Of a stretch of 64,000 nucleotides of DNA, positions 17,432 through 27,589 are shown one piece after another; the stretch's first letter is position 1, and the number at the start of each line of letters is the position of its first letter. This DNA is from Lacunisphaera sp. (GTDB lineage: Bacteria > Verrucomicrobiota > Verrucomicrobiia > Opitutales > Opitutaceae): positions 17,582 to 81,581 of the forward strand of contig SIBQ01000011.1 in assembly GCA_009695095.1 (NCBI GenBank). The letters run 5' to 3'. A model generated the notes under the pieces. The model searched no databases. It was given only the letters and a program-made list of their open reading frames with translations, and was not told where the DNA came from. A program made the translations under genes and the position numbers.

Positions 17432-18121
17432 ATGAAACTTTCCATTGTCATCCCCTGCTACAACGAGCGAAACACCATCCGCGAAATCGTGGCGGCGGTG
17501 CGCGCCGCCCCGGTGGCGGACAAGGAGATCATCGTCGTGGATGATGGCTCCTCCGACGGCACGCGTGAACTCCTGCGCGCGGAGATCGAGCCGCTGGTGA
17601 CGCGGGTCATCTACCACGACGTGAACCAGGGCAAGGGCGCGGCACTGCGCGCGGGCTTCGCCGCCGCGACCGGTGATGCCGTCATCGTGCAGGACGCCGA
17701 CCTCGAATACGACCCGCAGGAATACCCCCGGCTGTTGAAGCCGCTGCTCGACGGCAAAGCCGACGTGGTCTTCGGCTCGCGTTTCATGGGCGCCGAGGCG
17801 CACCGCGTGGTTTATTTCTGGCACATGGTGGGCAACCGCTTCCTCACGCTGCTCTCGAACATGTTCACCAACCTCAACCTCACGGACATGGAGACGTGCT
17901 ACAAGCTGTTCCGTCGCGAGGTGCTGCAAAAAATCAAGATCGAGGAGAACCGCTTCGGTTTCGAGCCGGAGATCACCGCCAAGATGGCCCGGCTGGACGG
18001 CTGTCGCATCTATGAAGTGGGCATCTCCTACTACGGCCGCACCTATGCCGAGGGCAAAAAGATCGGCTGGCGCGACGGCTTCCGCGCCATCTACGTGATC
18101 GTGAAATACAATCTTGGCTGA
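17432..18121 (+). CDS. Family 2 glycosyltransferase, DPM1-like
   Basis: This 229-residue soluble GT-A enzyme begins [16 protein letters not shown] and has [23 protein letters not shown] and the metal-binding QDADLEYDP, followed by VVFGSRF. The spacing matches dolichyl- or polyprenyl-phosphate mannosyl/glucosyl synthases, which load a sugar onto a lipid carrier at the inner face of the membrane. It lacks C-terminal membrane helices, unlike the paralogue at 19887. It opens a plus-strand block of glycosyltransferases, so its product is probably the donor used by the adjacent GT39-like membrane enzymes. Confidence 0.9.
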   Translation: MKLSIVIPCYNERNTIREIVAAVRAAPVADKEIIVVDDGSSDGTRELLRAEIEPLVTRVIYHDVNQGKGAALRAGFAAATGDAVIVQDADLEYDPQEYPRLLKPLLDGKADVVFGSRFMGAEAHRVVYFWHMVGNRFLTLLSNMFTNLNLTDMETCYKLFRREVLQKIKIEENRFGFEPEITAKMARLDGCRIYEVGISYYGRTYAEGKKIGWRDGFRAIYVIVKYNLG

Positions 18122-18129
18122 GCCCCGGA

Positions 18130-19802
18130 GTGCAACCCGGCGTAATCCCCCCGGCTCCCTTCGCCCTACACCGGCTCGCGCCCTGGGCGTGGCTGCTGCT
18201 GCCGCTCGCGTGCCACCTCGGGTTTTCCTGGATCGGATTCACCCCGACGGATGATGGCTGGCTGCAGGCGGTGGCTCGCCGGATGCTCGACGGAGAATTT
18301 CCCCACCGGGATTTTATCTTTGTGCGGCCGGCTCTCTCGGCCCTGCTGCAAGTACCCGTGGTGTGGCTGGGCGGCGAACACACGATCTGGCTCTCGCGGC
18401 TGTGGGGCTGGCTGACCATCGGCGGCCTGAGCTGGATCTGGAGCGGGTTCGCCCTGCCGGGCCAAATCCCGTGGTCCGTGCGCTATCCGTTCTACGCCGG
18501 CGTTTTCTTCCTGACGGCGCATGTTTTTCCCGTCATGGCCTGGCACAGCCTGGTCGGCATGCTGTTCTGCTCGCTGGCGGTCGGGCTGGCGGCGCGCGGC
18601 ACTCTGGGCGGATTGCGCGCGGCGTTTGTCTGCGTCGGGCTGGCGGCGCTATGCCGGCAGAATTTCGCGCTGCTCGCACCATTTCTGCTGTTGGCCACGC
18701 CCGACACACGCAAGTGGCGCGCCATGTTCTGGGCCGCGCTGCCGCCACTGGCCTACCTCGCCGCGACTGCGGTGGCCGGCTGCCTGCCGGAATTCCTCCA
18801 CCAAGCCGCCGCCACGGGCGGGGCGTTCAAGGGCGTGGTGATCGACCGCTTCACCCGGACGCCCGTATTCCTCTGGGCAATCCCGGTGGGCGCGCTGGTG
18901 GGGAGCCTGATTCATTTTGCCGGACGGCGGCCGGGCGTCGCGGGCGGTGTACTCGCCCTGTTCACCGCGCTGGCCGCGGCGGGTTTTGCCGCGGTGAATC
19001 TCTGGCAGGGTCCGGGGGATTACCATGACGGCGCCTTCAAGCTTTTTGGTTTTGCCCTCGGACTGGTTTTCGCGGCGGTGCTAACCGGGCGCGAGCTGCC
19101 GGCCGCCGAGCGGCTGCCGCTGGTGGCGGGGCTCGCCTGACATGGGTGACGGCAATTTCACTTGGCTACAACAGCCCGGCCCTGATGACCGGCGTTCTGC
19201 TGGTGCTCATCTGGCGCGGCGGGCACCAGTTGCTGGCGGCCGCGGGACAGCCGCCGGCCCAGTGGATCCAGAGGGCGGCGCTCGTCTCGCTGCTGGCCAT
19301 CGGGGCCGCGTTCTGGCACGCGCGGCAGTTGTATCCCTACCGCGACCGGCCGGCGGCCGAGTTGCGCTTTGAAGTCAGCGACGTGCTCCCCGGCGGCGCT
19401 GGCCTGCGCACCAACGAGCTCACCTATGCCGTGCTGGCCGATTTGCGCCAGCTGGTCGCGCGTTGCGAAGCCGAGCACCAACCCTATGCCATTCTCACGG
19501 ATTGCGCGGCCGTCTGGATCCGCAGCCCGCAGCGCAATCCCCTGCCCGCCAAGTGGCCGCAGGAAACCGAACTCGGTTACGACGCCACGCTGGTCAACCG
19601 GGTGGTCGACGCGGTGCGCCGGCTGCCACCCGGCACCCGGATTTTTGTGCAACGCTGCCTGATCTCCGAACTCAGCCTCGGGCTTTACGGGGTGCCGGCG
19701 GAGTGGAATTACTACTTTGTCCAAAACTGGGTGCGAAAACACGCGCGCCGGACCGGCGAGTCGCGCTTCTTTGAAGTTTATTCACCGCCCGCTCCGCCCT
19801 GA
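18130..19802 (+). pseudogene. Integral-membrane glycosyltransferase-like protein with a frameshift
   Basis: The first frame (GTG or alternative start near 18130, 336 codons) encodes about ten membrane helices, with DDGWLQAVARRMLDGEFPHR following the first. It ends in TGA at 19138-19140. The continuation ALTWVTAISLGYNSPALMTG is in the next frame, across GCTCGCCTGACATGG, and runs to 19802 with two more helices and a soluble tail. One missing base near 19136 would give a single protein of about 557 residues. The acidic motif after helix 1 and the topology resemble GT39/GT87-like polyprenol-dependent enzymes. It lies 8 bases after a DPM1-like gene. Confidence 0.75.
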
Positions 19803-19886
19803 ACCCCCGCCCGTCGCACTGGAGAACAAAATCCCCCTGTCCGACCGCTTGCACTGGCCGCGGGCATCTGTCTTAATCATAAAAGC

Positions 19887-20834
19887 ATGGCCCATTCCAC
19901 GTCGCAACCAGCAGTCACGGTCGTCATCCCGATTTTCAACGAGGAGCCGGTGCTGCCGGAATTGCTCGCCCGCCTGACCGCGGTCTTTGACCAGAATCCC
20001 GGCGTCAAGTGGGACGCCCTGCTGGTGGACGACGGCAGCCGTGACGGCTCGGCAGCTTTGATTCGCACCCACGGCAGCCGCGATCCGCGGTTTGCCCTCA
20101 TCGAGCTCAGTCGCAATTTCGGCTTTCAGGCTGCGCTCGCCGCCGGGCTGGCCCACGCCGGCGGCACCGCCGTCGTCACCATGGACGCCGATCTGCAGGA
20201 TCCACCGGAATGCATCCCCGAGATGGTCGCGCAATGGCGTGACGGCGCCGAGGTGGTGCGCGCCGTCCGGCGCTCGCGGCAGGAGACGGGCTCGCGGCGT
20301 TTCGGCATGAATGTATTCCACGGCCTGTTCAACCGCATCTCGGATTATCCTATCGAAGCCAACACCGGCACCTTTGGCCTGCTCGACCGCGTCGCGGTGG
20401 ACGCCATGAACCGGCTCCCTGAGCGGCACCGGTTTTTCCCCGGCATGCGCTCGTGGGTCGGTTTTGCCACGACGGAGATTTATTATGACCGGCAGCAGCG
20501 CGCCGCCGGCCAGCCGCAGCAGTCGATGAAGCGGCTGGCGCGCTACGCCTTCGACGGGGTGTTCGGTTTTTCCTACCTGCCGCTGCGCCTGCTGACTTAC
20601 ACCGGCCTCACGATTGGCACGGCGGGCTTCGTGCTCGGCCTCTATTATGTGATCAAGCGCCTGATCAACATCGAGACGGCGCCGACCGGCTTCACGACGC
20701 TGGCGGCGCTGGTCTTGTTTCTCGGCGGCGTGCAGTTCATCGGGATCGGCGTGCTCGGCGAATACCTCGCCCGGGTCTATGACGAGGTGAAGGAGCGCCC
20801 GCTCTACCTCATCAAGCGCGGCCCGACCCGCTGA
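19887..20834 (+). CDS. Undecaprenyl-phosphate glycosyltransferase (GtrB/ArnC-like)
   Basis: This 315-residue protein has a GT2 catalytic domain at the N-terminus (VVIPIFNEEPVLPELL, LLVDDGSRDGS, LSRNFGFQAALAAGL, MDADLQDPPE). Two C-terminal membrane helices near 240-290 follow (LGLYYVIKRL region and LAALVLFLGGVQFIGIGVLG), ending in GEYLARVYDEVKERPLY. This is the hallmark of GtrB/ArnC/DPMS-type enzymes that attach a sugar to undecaprenyl phosphate. The next gene, a GT39-type transferase, starts 8 bases on, fitting a donor-synthesis plus transferase pair. Confidence 0.92.
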   Translation: MAHSTSQPAVTVVIPIFNEEPVLPELLARLTAVFDQNPGVKWDALLVDDGSRDGSAALIRTHGSRDPRFALIELSRNFGFQAALAAGLAHAGGTAVVTMDADLQDPPECIPEMVAQWRDGAEVVRAVRRSRQETGSRRFGMNVFHGLFNRISDYPIEANTGTFGLLDRVAVDAMNRLPERHRFFPGMRSWVGFATTEIYYDRQQRAAGQPQQSMKRLARYAFDGVFGFSYLPLRLLTYTGLTIGTAGFVLGLYYVIKRLINIETAPTGFTTLAALVLFLGGVQFIGIGVLGEYLARVYDEVKERPLYLIKRGPTR

Positions 20835-20841
20835 GCCACTC

Positions 20842-22929
20842 ATGCCGCCGTCCCGTCCCCGCCGGTATCGCGCAGCCCTGCTGGTCACGCTGGTCCTGCT
20901 CCTTTACTGGGTGATGGCCGTAAGCGTCTCGCCGCGCATGGGCGTAACGGCGGACGAGGTGGTGCACCTGACCGGCGGTTACACCTACTGGAAATTCAAC
21001 GACTACCGGCTGCACCCGGAGAACGGCACGCTGCCCATGCGTCTCGCCGCGTTACCCCTGCTAGGCCTGGATCTGAAATTCCCGCCACTCGACAGCCCCT
21101 TGTGGCTTAATTCGAGGGTCAACCTCGTCGGGGAAATCTTCTTCTACCAGCTCGGCAATCCCCTGGCGGAAATGCTGCAGCGCGGGCGGGCGGTCATCGG
21201 CCTCCTTGGCGTGCTGGCCTGCTGGCTGACATGGCGCTGGGCGCGCGGGCTCTTCGGCCGGACGGCCGGCTGGCTGGCGCTGGCGCTGGCGGTTTTCTGC
21301 CCGGCCCTGCTGGCCCACGGCGGTCTCATCACCTCCGACATGGCGTTCACGCTCTGCGCCACCGCGTCATTGTCCGCTGTCTGGCTGCTGCTCCACCGGG
21401 CCACCTGGTGGCGGTTGCTCGGCGCGATCACCGCGTGCGGCGCATGTTTCCTCTCGAAAATGTCCGGCAGCATCATCGTGCCGCTCATCGCCGTGCTCCT
21501 GCTGCTGCGCTGGCTGCGCCCGGTGCCCTATGTGGTGGCGCTCGGCCGGGTGCACTGGCTGCGCCGGCGCAGTGCGGTGGCCGCGACCACGCTGGGACTA
21601 TTGCTGGTGACCGCTGCGGGCAGCCTGACCCTAGTGTGGGCCAATTACTCGTTCCGATACGAGGGGCCGGACCGGACCCGCTCCGCTTTCACCGACTACT
21701 ATTCCCCGTGGGACGTCGTGCTCGACAAGGCCAAGGTGCCGTGGAGCGACAGCAGCGCACTCACGGCCTTCACGCCGCCCTTCCGGACACCACAGCAGAC
21801 GGGTATCACCAAGCTGGTCGGCTTCCTGCGCGACCACCGGCTGCTGCCGGAGGCCTATCTCTGGGGCTTCGCGCACACGTACAAATTCGCCAAGGAGCGG
21901 CCCGCCTATTTCATGGGCGAATACCGCAAAACCGGCTGGCCGATGTTTTTCCCCGTGGCGTTCCTGATGAAGACCACGCTGCCCGCCTTGCTTCTGTTTG
22001 TCGCCGGCGTGGCCGCGATCGTTTGGGCACAGTGCCGGGCCGCCGGGCTCGCCTTGAAACAAAAACCCGCCGGATTGCGTTTCCGCCGTTCCCTTGCCTA
22101 CCGGGCCGCGCCGTTGATATTGTTTTCCGTCGTTTACTGGATCATGGCGGTGAACATGACATTGAACCTCGGTCACCGGCATATCCTGTCCGTTTACCCC
22201 GCCTTCTATGTCTTCGCCGCCGCCTCGGCGCTCTGGCTGGCCAGCCGCGCCGCCCGGATGGTGGCCATCGTGCTGGGGCTGGCCGTGGTGTTGCACGCAT
22301 TCGACTCGGTCTCGGCGCGGCCATTCTACCTCTCGTATTTCCAGCCGCTCACCGGCGGGACGGAGAGCGCCTACCACTGCTTTGTCGAGTCCTCGCTCGA
22401 CTGGGGGCAGGGCCTGCCCGACCTGGGCCGCTGGCTGGAGCAGAAAAAATCGGAGGGCAACAAGCTGCCCGTCTTCCTCACCTACTTCGGCGCCGACTCG
22501 CCCCGCGCCCGCCAGCTCGATGTCGTGCGCTTCGGCGACGAGATGAACGATTCCGGCGTGCGCTATTTTCCCGCGCAGGCCCGCGGCGGCTGGTTTGTCA
22601 TCAGCGCCACGTATTTTCACTGCACTTTCCTGCCAATGCGCGGCACCTGGGCCGAGCCTCAGGAAACGCTTTACGGGCAGCTCGGGCAGCGCCTGGGCCA
22701 GGCCGCGGCGCGCCAGGCCAGCCTGACGCCGGACGAACAGGCGCAGATGTCGCGCGACGCCATGGACATCGAGATCCTGCAATTTGCCCGGCTGTGCCGC
22801 TACCTTCGTAGGCGCGAATCCCTCCAGCTCATCGGGGGCTCGTTGTTGCTGTTCAAACTCACCGATCAAGAAGTGCAGCAGGCCCTCTACGGTCCCGTTA
22901 TTCTGGACGTTCAACGTCCGCTGCGCTGA
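20842..22929 (+). CDS. GT39-type integral membrane glycosyltransferase
   Basis: This 695-residue protein has about eleven to twelve membrane helices. After the first helix comes GVTADEVVHLTGGYTYWK, a periplasmic loop with an acidic pair as expected for the catalytic base of GT-C enzymes. A second loop is LITSDMAFTL. A conserved NMTLNLGHRHILSVYPAFYV segment precedes the last helices, and ESSLDWGQGLPDLGRWLEQ opens the C-terminal soluble region. Related features recur in the gene at 23193, so the two are paralogues. The likely donor is a polyprenyl-phosphate sugar from the enzyme encoded just upstream; the acceptor (protein, polysaccharide or lipid) is unknown. Confidence 0.85.
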   Translation: MPPSRPRRYRAALLVTLVLLLYWVMAVSVSPRMGVTADEVVHLTGGYTYWKFNDYRLHPENGTLPMRLAALPLLGLDLKFPPLDSPLWLNSRVNLVGEIFFYQLGNPLAEMLQRGRAVIGLLGVLACWLTWRWARGLFGRTAGWLALALAVFCPALLAHGGLITSDMAFTLCATASLSAVWLLLHRATWWRLLGAITACGACFLSKMSGSIIVPLIAVLLLLRWLRPVPYVVALGRVHWLRRRSAVAATTLGLLLVTAAGSLTLVWANYSFRYEGPDRTRSAFTDYYSPWDVVLDKAKVPWSDSSALTAFTPPFRTPQQTGITKLVGFLRDHRLLPEAYLWGFAHTYKFAKERPAYFMGEYRKTGWPMFFPVAFLMKTTLPALLLFVAGVAAIVWAQCRAAGLALKQKPAGLRFRRSLAYRAAPLILFSVVYWIMAVNMTLNLGHRHILSVYPAFYVFAAASALWLASRAARMVAIVLGLAVVLHAFDSVSARPFYLSYFQPLTGGTESAYHCFVESSLDWGQGLPDLGRWLEQKKSEGNKLPVFLTYFGADSPRARQLDVVRFGDEMNDSGVRYFPAQARGGWFVISATYFHCTFLPMRGTWAEPQETLYGQLGQRLGQAAARQASLTPDEQAQMSRDAMDIEILQFARLCRYLRRRESLQLIGGSLLLFKLTDQEVQQALYGPVILDVQRPLR

Positions 22930-22944
22930 GCGCGATCCCCGGCG

Positions 22945-23181
22945 ATGAACCCTGCCCAAGGATATGTCGCCAGGATCCGGCCGGGCTTCCTGGCCGCCCT
23001 GCTGCTCGCCTGGTTCTGGGGCCAGGTCATCAGCGTGTCGCCCGAACTCGGCTACCGGGCGGGCGCCTTCCCCCAAGCCGAGCAGGCCGCCCGCTCGATC
23101 CTTTCGCTGCCGATGTTTCCCGAGATGAATCGCGCGCAGTGCGACTACGCCTGCGAAAGCTTGCGCGCTGCGCTGGGCTGA
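22945..23181 (+). pseudogene. C-terminal remnant of a DegT/DnrJ-type sugar aminotransferase
   Basis: A 78-codon open frame lies between two GT39 genes. Its last 45 residues, including GYRAGAFPQAEQAARSILSL and PMFPEMNRAQCDY, look like the extreme C-terminus of a DegT/DnrJ/EryC1/StrS aminotransferase. The catalytic lysine domain is absent. The N-terminal 30 residues form an unrelated hydrophobic stretch. It is most simply a leftover from recombination in a glycan locus rather than a working gene. Confidence 0.6.
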
Positions 23182-23192
23182 CCGCGCCCGCC

Positions 23193-25166
23193 ATGGAAAC
23201 CACGCGCCGTGACTGGAAAGTGTGGGTGGGCGTGGTGTCGCTGCTGATCCTGCACGCCGCACTGGGTTTGCGGGCGGTAGCCGGCAAGAGCGTGACGGCG
23301 GATGAAATTTTTCACGTGACCGGCGGCTATCTGTTCGACCGGTATGGCGACTATCGCATCCATCCGGACAACGGCGTGCTGCCGCAGCGGCTCCACGCTC
23401 TGCCCGCGGTGCTGGCGGGGGCCAAGCCTCCGCCATTCGAGGGCAACGACTACTGGCGCGCGTCCGACGTCTATGTGATGAGCTACCAGTTTTTCTACGA
23501 AAGCGGCAACGACCACTGGCCGATTTTGATGCGGGCGCGGGCGATGAACGTCCTCTTCAGCCTCGGGGCCGGGCTGCTGGTCTTCCTTTGGACCCGCCGG
23601 CTGGCGGGTGATATCGCCGGCTTGACGGCGCTTGGACTGCTGGCGCTCTCCCCCACTTACCTGGCCCACGGGCCGCTCGCGACCTCCGACGCGGCCGCCG
23701 CGTTGCTCTTGACCGCCAGTGCCGGTGCCTGCTGGTGGCAGCTCCGGGGAGACCGCCCTAGGCGCGTCCTCGCCAGCGCGCTGGTTTTCGGGCTGGCTTG
23801 CGTGGCAAAATTCTCCGCCGTGCTGCTACTGCCCGTGTTTGTCTTCCTGACGGCCTGGCACCTCCTGTCCGTGCCCGCCGGGGAGCGACGCTATGCGCGC
23901 ACTTTCCTGCAACTCGCCGGCCATGGTGTCGCGGCCGGGCTGATCATCTGGGCGTTTTTCGGATTTCGTTACACGGCGTTTGCGCCGGACCTGCCACCCG
24001 CGGATCATTTTATCCGCAGCTGGAACTGGATGCTGGGACAAATCGGCTGGCAGGCGCCGGTCATCAACCTGTGCCGCAAGCTGCACCTGCTGCCCGAGGG
24101 TTTTCTGTTTGGCTACACCCATGCCTGCGTCGGGGCCCAGGCCCGGGCGGCCTTTCTGGCGGGAGAATACAGCAGCCAGGGCTGGGTGCGGTTCTTCCCA
24201 CTGGCCTTCCTCTGGAAATCCACGCCCGCCGAACTCGCCGGTCTGGTGCTCGCGATCATCGCGGCCGCGCTGCGCTGGCGCCGGGCGCGGGAATGGACTC
24301 TGCGGCTCGCCCCACTGTTGATGCTCGCCGGGGTCTATGGTGGCGTCGCGCTGACCAGCCACTTGAACATCGGCCACCGGCACCTGCTGCCGCTTTACCC
24401 GGCGCTGTGCATCGTGGCAGGGATTGCGGTAATGCGGATCGCAGCGGCCCCACGGGTCCGCTTGGCACTTGCCGGACTGCTGGGCGCGCTGCAGGGCGTG
24501 GAAGCCGGGCGCATCCATCCCGATTACCTTGCCTACTTCAATGGCTTCGCGGGCGGCCCGGCAAATGGCTGGCGGCTGCTCGTGGACAGCTCACTTGATT
24601 GGGGCCAGGATCTGTCCGGCTTAAACGCGTGGCTGGAGGCCCAGGGCCGGTCGGCCGACGGCCCGATCCGGCCGCTGTTCCTCTCCTACTTTGGCTCGGG
24701 TAATCCCGACTACTACCACCTCGACGCCGCCCGCCTGCCGTTTGTGAACGACTTCAAGTTCACGCATCGCTGGTATGAGCTCACCGCCGGAGTTTACTGC
24801 GTGAGCGCGACGATGCTGCAGCAGGTGTACAGTCCGGTCCGGGGTGACTGGACTCTGATGCGGGAAAAGGAATACCAGGAACTGCGGAGCAACGAGCACC
24901 TTTATCGCGAATACTGGCGCAATCCCGCCGCGCAGCGCGAGGTGCAGGCGACGGGGGCGGCCGAGGCCTTTGAGCAAACTTGGGCACGCTACGACATGCT
25001 GCGCTTTGCGCGGCTGTGCCACTACCTGCGGGCCAGGAAACCGGAGGTCGTAATCGGCCATTCGATTTTCATCCACCGCCTGACCGAGGCGGAAGTGGCC
25101 GCGGCCGTGAAGGGCAATTACAGCGACTGGCTCCGGATCATCGAGCGCGCCCGCAGTAAAAATTAG
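23193..25166 (+). CDS. GT39-type integral membrane glycosyltransferase
   Basis: This 657-residue paralogue of the gene at 20842 has the same arrangement. An acidic loop SVTADEIFHVTGGYLFDRYG follows helix 1. It then has HGPLATSDAAAALLL, LTSHLNIGHRHLLPLYPALC and VDSSLDWGQDLSGLNAWLE before a soluble C-terminal part. The ATG at 23193 is preferred to a start at 23139 because the extra residues overlap the aminotransferase remnant and look non-native. The stop overlaps the stop of the minus-strand gene by 3 bases (25163-25166), so the two glycosyltransferase blocks converge here. The substrate is unknown. Confidence 0.85.
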   Translation: METTRRDWKVWVGVVSLLILHAALGLRAVAGKSVTADEIFHVTGGYLFDRYGDYRIHPDNGVLPQRLHALPAVLAGAKPPPFEGNDYWRASDVYVMSYQFFYESGNDHWPILMRARAMNVLFSLGAGLLVFLWTRRLAGDIAGLTALGLLALSPTYLAHGPLATSDAAAALLLTASAGACWWQLRGDRPRRVLASALVFGLACVAKFSAVLLLPVFVFLTAWHLLSVPAGERRYARTFLQLAGHGVAAGLIIWAFFGFRYTAFAPDLPPADHFIRSWNWMLGQIGWQAPVINLCRKLHLLPEGFLFGYTHACVGAQARAAFLAGEYSSQGWVRFFPLAFLWKSTPAELAGLVLAIIAAALRWRRAREWTLRLAPLLMLAGVYGGVALTSHLNIGHRHLLPLYPALCIVAGIAVMRIAAAPRVRLALAGLLGALQGVEAGRIHPDYLAYFNGFAGGPANGWRLLVDSSLDWGQDLSGLNAWLEAQGRSADGPIRPLFLSYFGSGNPDYYHLDAARLPFVNDFKFTHRWYELTAGVYCVSATMLQQVYSPVRGDWTLMREKEYQELRSNEHLYREYWRNPAAQREVQATGAAEAFEQTWARYDMLRFARLCHYLRARKPEVVIGHSIFIHRLTEAEVAAAVKGNYSDWLRIIERARSKN

Positions 25167-27589
25167 GCCGCGCACCGGGCGGCTGTCACCACGGTCTGCA
25201 GCAGCCAGCCCGCCAGCAGGATCATTAGCAACCAGGTCAGCGGCTGCGTCCCCAACCGCCAGTAATGCTGCAAGGACTCGTATTGCGCCACCGGCACCTT
25301 CACGGACCCGAGGTTGACCGCTGCGCATAACAAACCGTCCTGCCAGAGCACGAGCGGAACGAGCCATAGCGCCACCCGACTCCACGGCACCGAAGCCTTC
25401 TGCTGCTCGCGCCATGAATCCCAGAGCCACGGTCCGAGCCAGAGGGCGAATATCCAGCGGTAGGAGTAGTTTGACCCCGCGGCAAAACACGCGAGCAACA
25501 CCACCGCCGCCAGAATAAAGGCCGGCGCATTATCCGCCCCCGATGATCCCCGCATCCGGCCGCCGCGCACCAGCCAGGCCGCGGCAACCACGTGAACCAG
25601 CAGGATGACCGGGAGCGCAAAATCCGCGCGCAGTCCCAGATCCTCCAACCACAGCCGCCCGCCCCACACGTGAACCGTCGGCTCGATGGGAAAAACTCCC
25701 CGCGCCAGCTGCGGCCACACACTCCACAGTGTTGCGCCCAGGGCCAGCGCCGCGGCCAACACCGTCACCACCATCGACCGGATCGGCCGGACCAGCAGAA
25801 ATGCCGCTCCGGCTGCGACCGGATAGAACTTCAGGCCCGTGGCCACCACCACGGCCGCGATTCCGAGCAAGCAACCCCACGCCCCCGGCAACCGTCGGGC
25901 CAGCAGGGCCAGCGCCAGCAGGGCGAAGATCACCAGGTCATTGTTGGCCCGGACAATCCCCTGCAGCACCGAGGGACTCAGCACCAGCAGCGCGAGCCAG
26001 GCTGCCTCAGCATGGCTTCGCGGCCGCAGCGTCAGAAAGATCGCCCCGAGGAAACCCAGCACCCAGCTGGAACCCACCAGAAAATTATCCTCGCGGGTCA
26101 AGCCCAGTCGGACCAGACCCAGCCACCAATCAGAGTAACGGTGCGGCCGGTTGAGCGGGTCGTAGGAATTCGCCTGGGTGATATCTAGTCCGTCCCGGTG
26201 AGCGTCGCTCGCCGCCAGCACGGCGTAGGAGTCGAGGAACCACATGCCATAATCGGTGATCCCCAGGACCGCCCGCGCCCGGGGCGCGAGGACATAACCG
26301 AGCAACCCGAACACCACCAATCCCGCCAGCAAGCTGCGCGGCGTCAGCCAGCGCGGCCAAGTCCACTCGCGTTGTAGATCGCGCCAATATTCGTACCACA
26401 GCTCGAGCAGCCAGCCGGCCAGCAGCGCCATCAGCGCCCAGATGAGCGGCTGAGACACCAGCCGCCAGATGCGCTGGCCGCCCATCATGATACCATCGTC
26501 GAGCCGGACCAATGTCAGATTCAGTCCGAGGCAGATGAGCCCGTCCATCCAAAGCGCGATGACGAGCAAGGTCAGCGCCCGACGGGCCGCCGGGACGCCC
26601 TCCCGCTGGCGCCGCAGCAACCACGGCAGCAGCAGCAGGGCAAATACCCATCGATAGGCGAAACTTACACCCGCCAGCCAACAGGCGACCAGCAGCATCG
26701 CGCCCGCGGCGAACGCGGCTCGCTCGCCCAAGGGTTGCGTGCGGTCGGCGAGTCCCGTCGTGTAATTGCGCCGCACCAGAAGTACCGCGGCCGCCAGGAG
26801 CACGGCGGGCGAAAGCAGGATTACCCCCGGCCCGGCCCGGCCGAGGTCGCGCCAGAGCAGTGGCGCGCCAAAGGTATAGAAACCCGCCGCGGCCGGAATG
26901 ACCGCGCGGGTGAAGTAATCCCACTGGCTCCACAGCACCTAGGCGCCAGCCAGTCCGGCCGCCACGCCAACTGACATGACCCGGCCCGTCGGCCGGGCCG
27001 CAAGCAGGGCGCCCAGCGCGACGAGCGGATAAAATTTCAGCCCCGTGGCCAGCACCACGGCGAGGCCAAAAACCGCCAGCCGCCATGGCGCGCTGGCGCG
27101 GAGCAGCAGCAGGCCGGCGCCCACCAGCGCGAACACCACCAGGTCATTATTGGCGCGAATGACCGCCAGCAGCACCGGCGGGGACAGGACCAGCGCAGCG
27201 CACCCCAGTGCCTCCCGGCGCGTGACCGGCCGCAGGCCGGCCAGCGCCACCGCGAGGAACGCCAGCACGCAGCTACCGCCCAGCAGGAAATTATCCGCCC
27301 GAGTCAGGCCGAGTTTGCCGAGCACAAACCACCAGCCGGAATAACTGTGGGGCCGATGCAGGGGATCCAGGGGATTAAGCTGGGCCGGATCCAAACCGGC
27401 CTGCACGGCATCGCTGGAAGCCAGAATGGCATACGAATCCAAAAACCACCTGCCTTCGTCAAAGATGCCGAGCTTCCGCTGCACGGTGGGCAGCAGCACG
27501 AACAGGCCATAGCCCGCCAACACTACGAGGATCAGCCAGAGCCCCGGAGTGAACAAACTGCGGGCGGGCTTGGTTCCGTTATCGTTCAT
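25163..27589 (-). pseudogene. Tandemly duplicated, fused GT87-like membrane protein with an in-frame amber
   Basis: The frame from ATG 27589 reads 216 codons, meets TAG at 26939-26941 and continues in the same frame for 591 codons to 25163. The protein is two homologous copies in series, each about 400 residues. Copy 1 has GRWFLDSYAILASSDA, VIRANNDLVVFAL and ATGLKFYPLVALGALLA. Copy 2, from near 26370, has GMWFLDSYAVLAASDA, IVRANNDLVIFALL and ATGLKFYPVAAGAAFLL. Each ends in a similar final helix (ALLAGWLLELW, ILLAGWLLQTV). The features fit GT87/DUF2029-like polyprenol-dependent transferases. The amber lies in copy 1 after VAAGLAGA. Whether the fused protein is made depends on the amber being real. 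Confidence 0.75.

Noticed and set aside
21231..22811. A 526-codon plus-strand frame inside the GT39 gene at 20842
   Set aside because: It is a shadow caused by high GC; its residues are Arg/Pro/Ala-rich with no family features, and the GT39 frame has clear membrane helices and motifs.
5216..26941. Reassignment of TAG to an amino acid
   Set aside because: TAG ends several intact genes at the expected length (pheA, the fused dehydrogenase, the gene at 53571), so a general reassignment is not supported.
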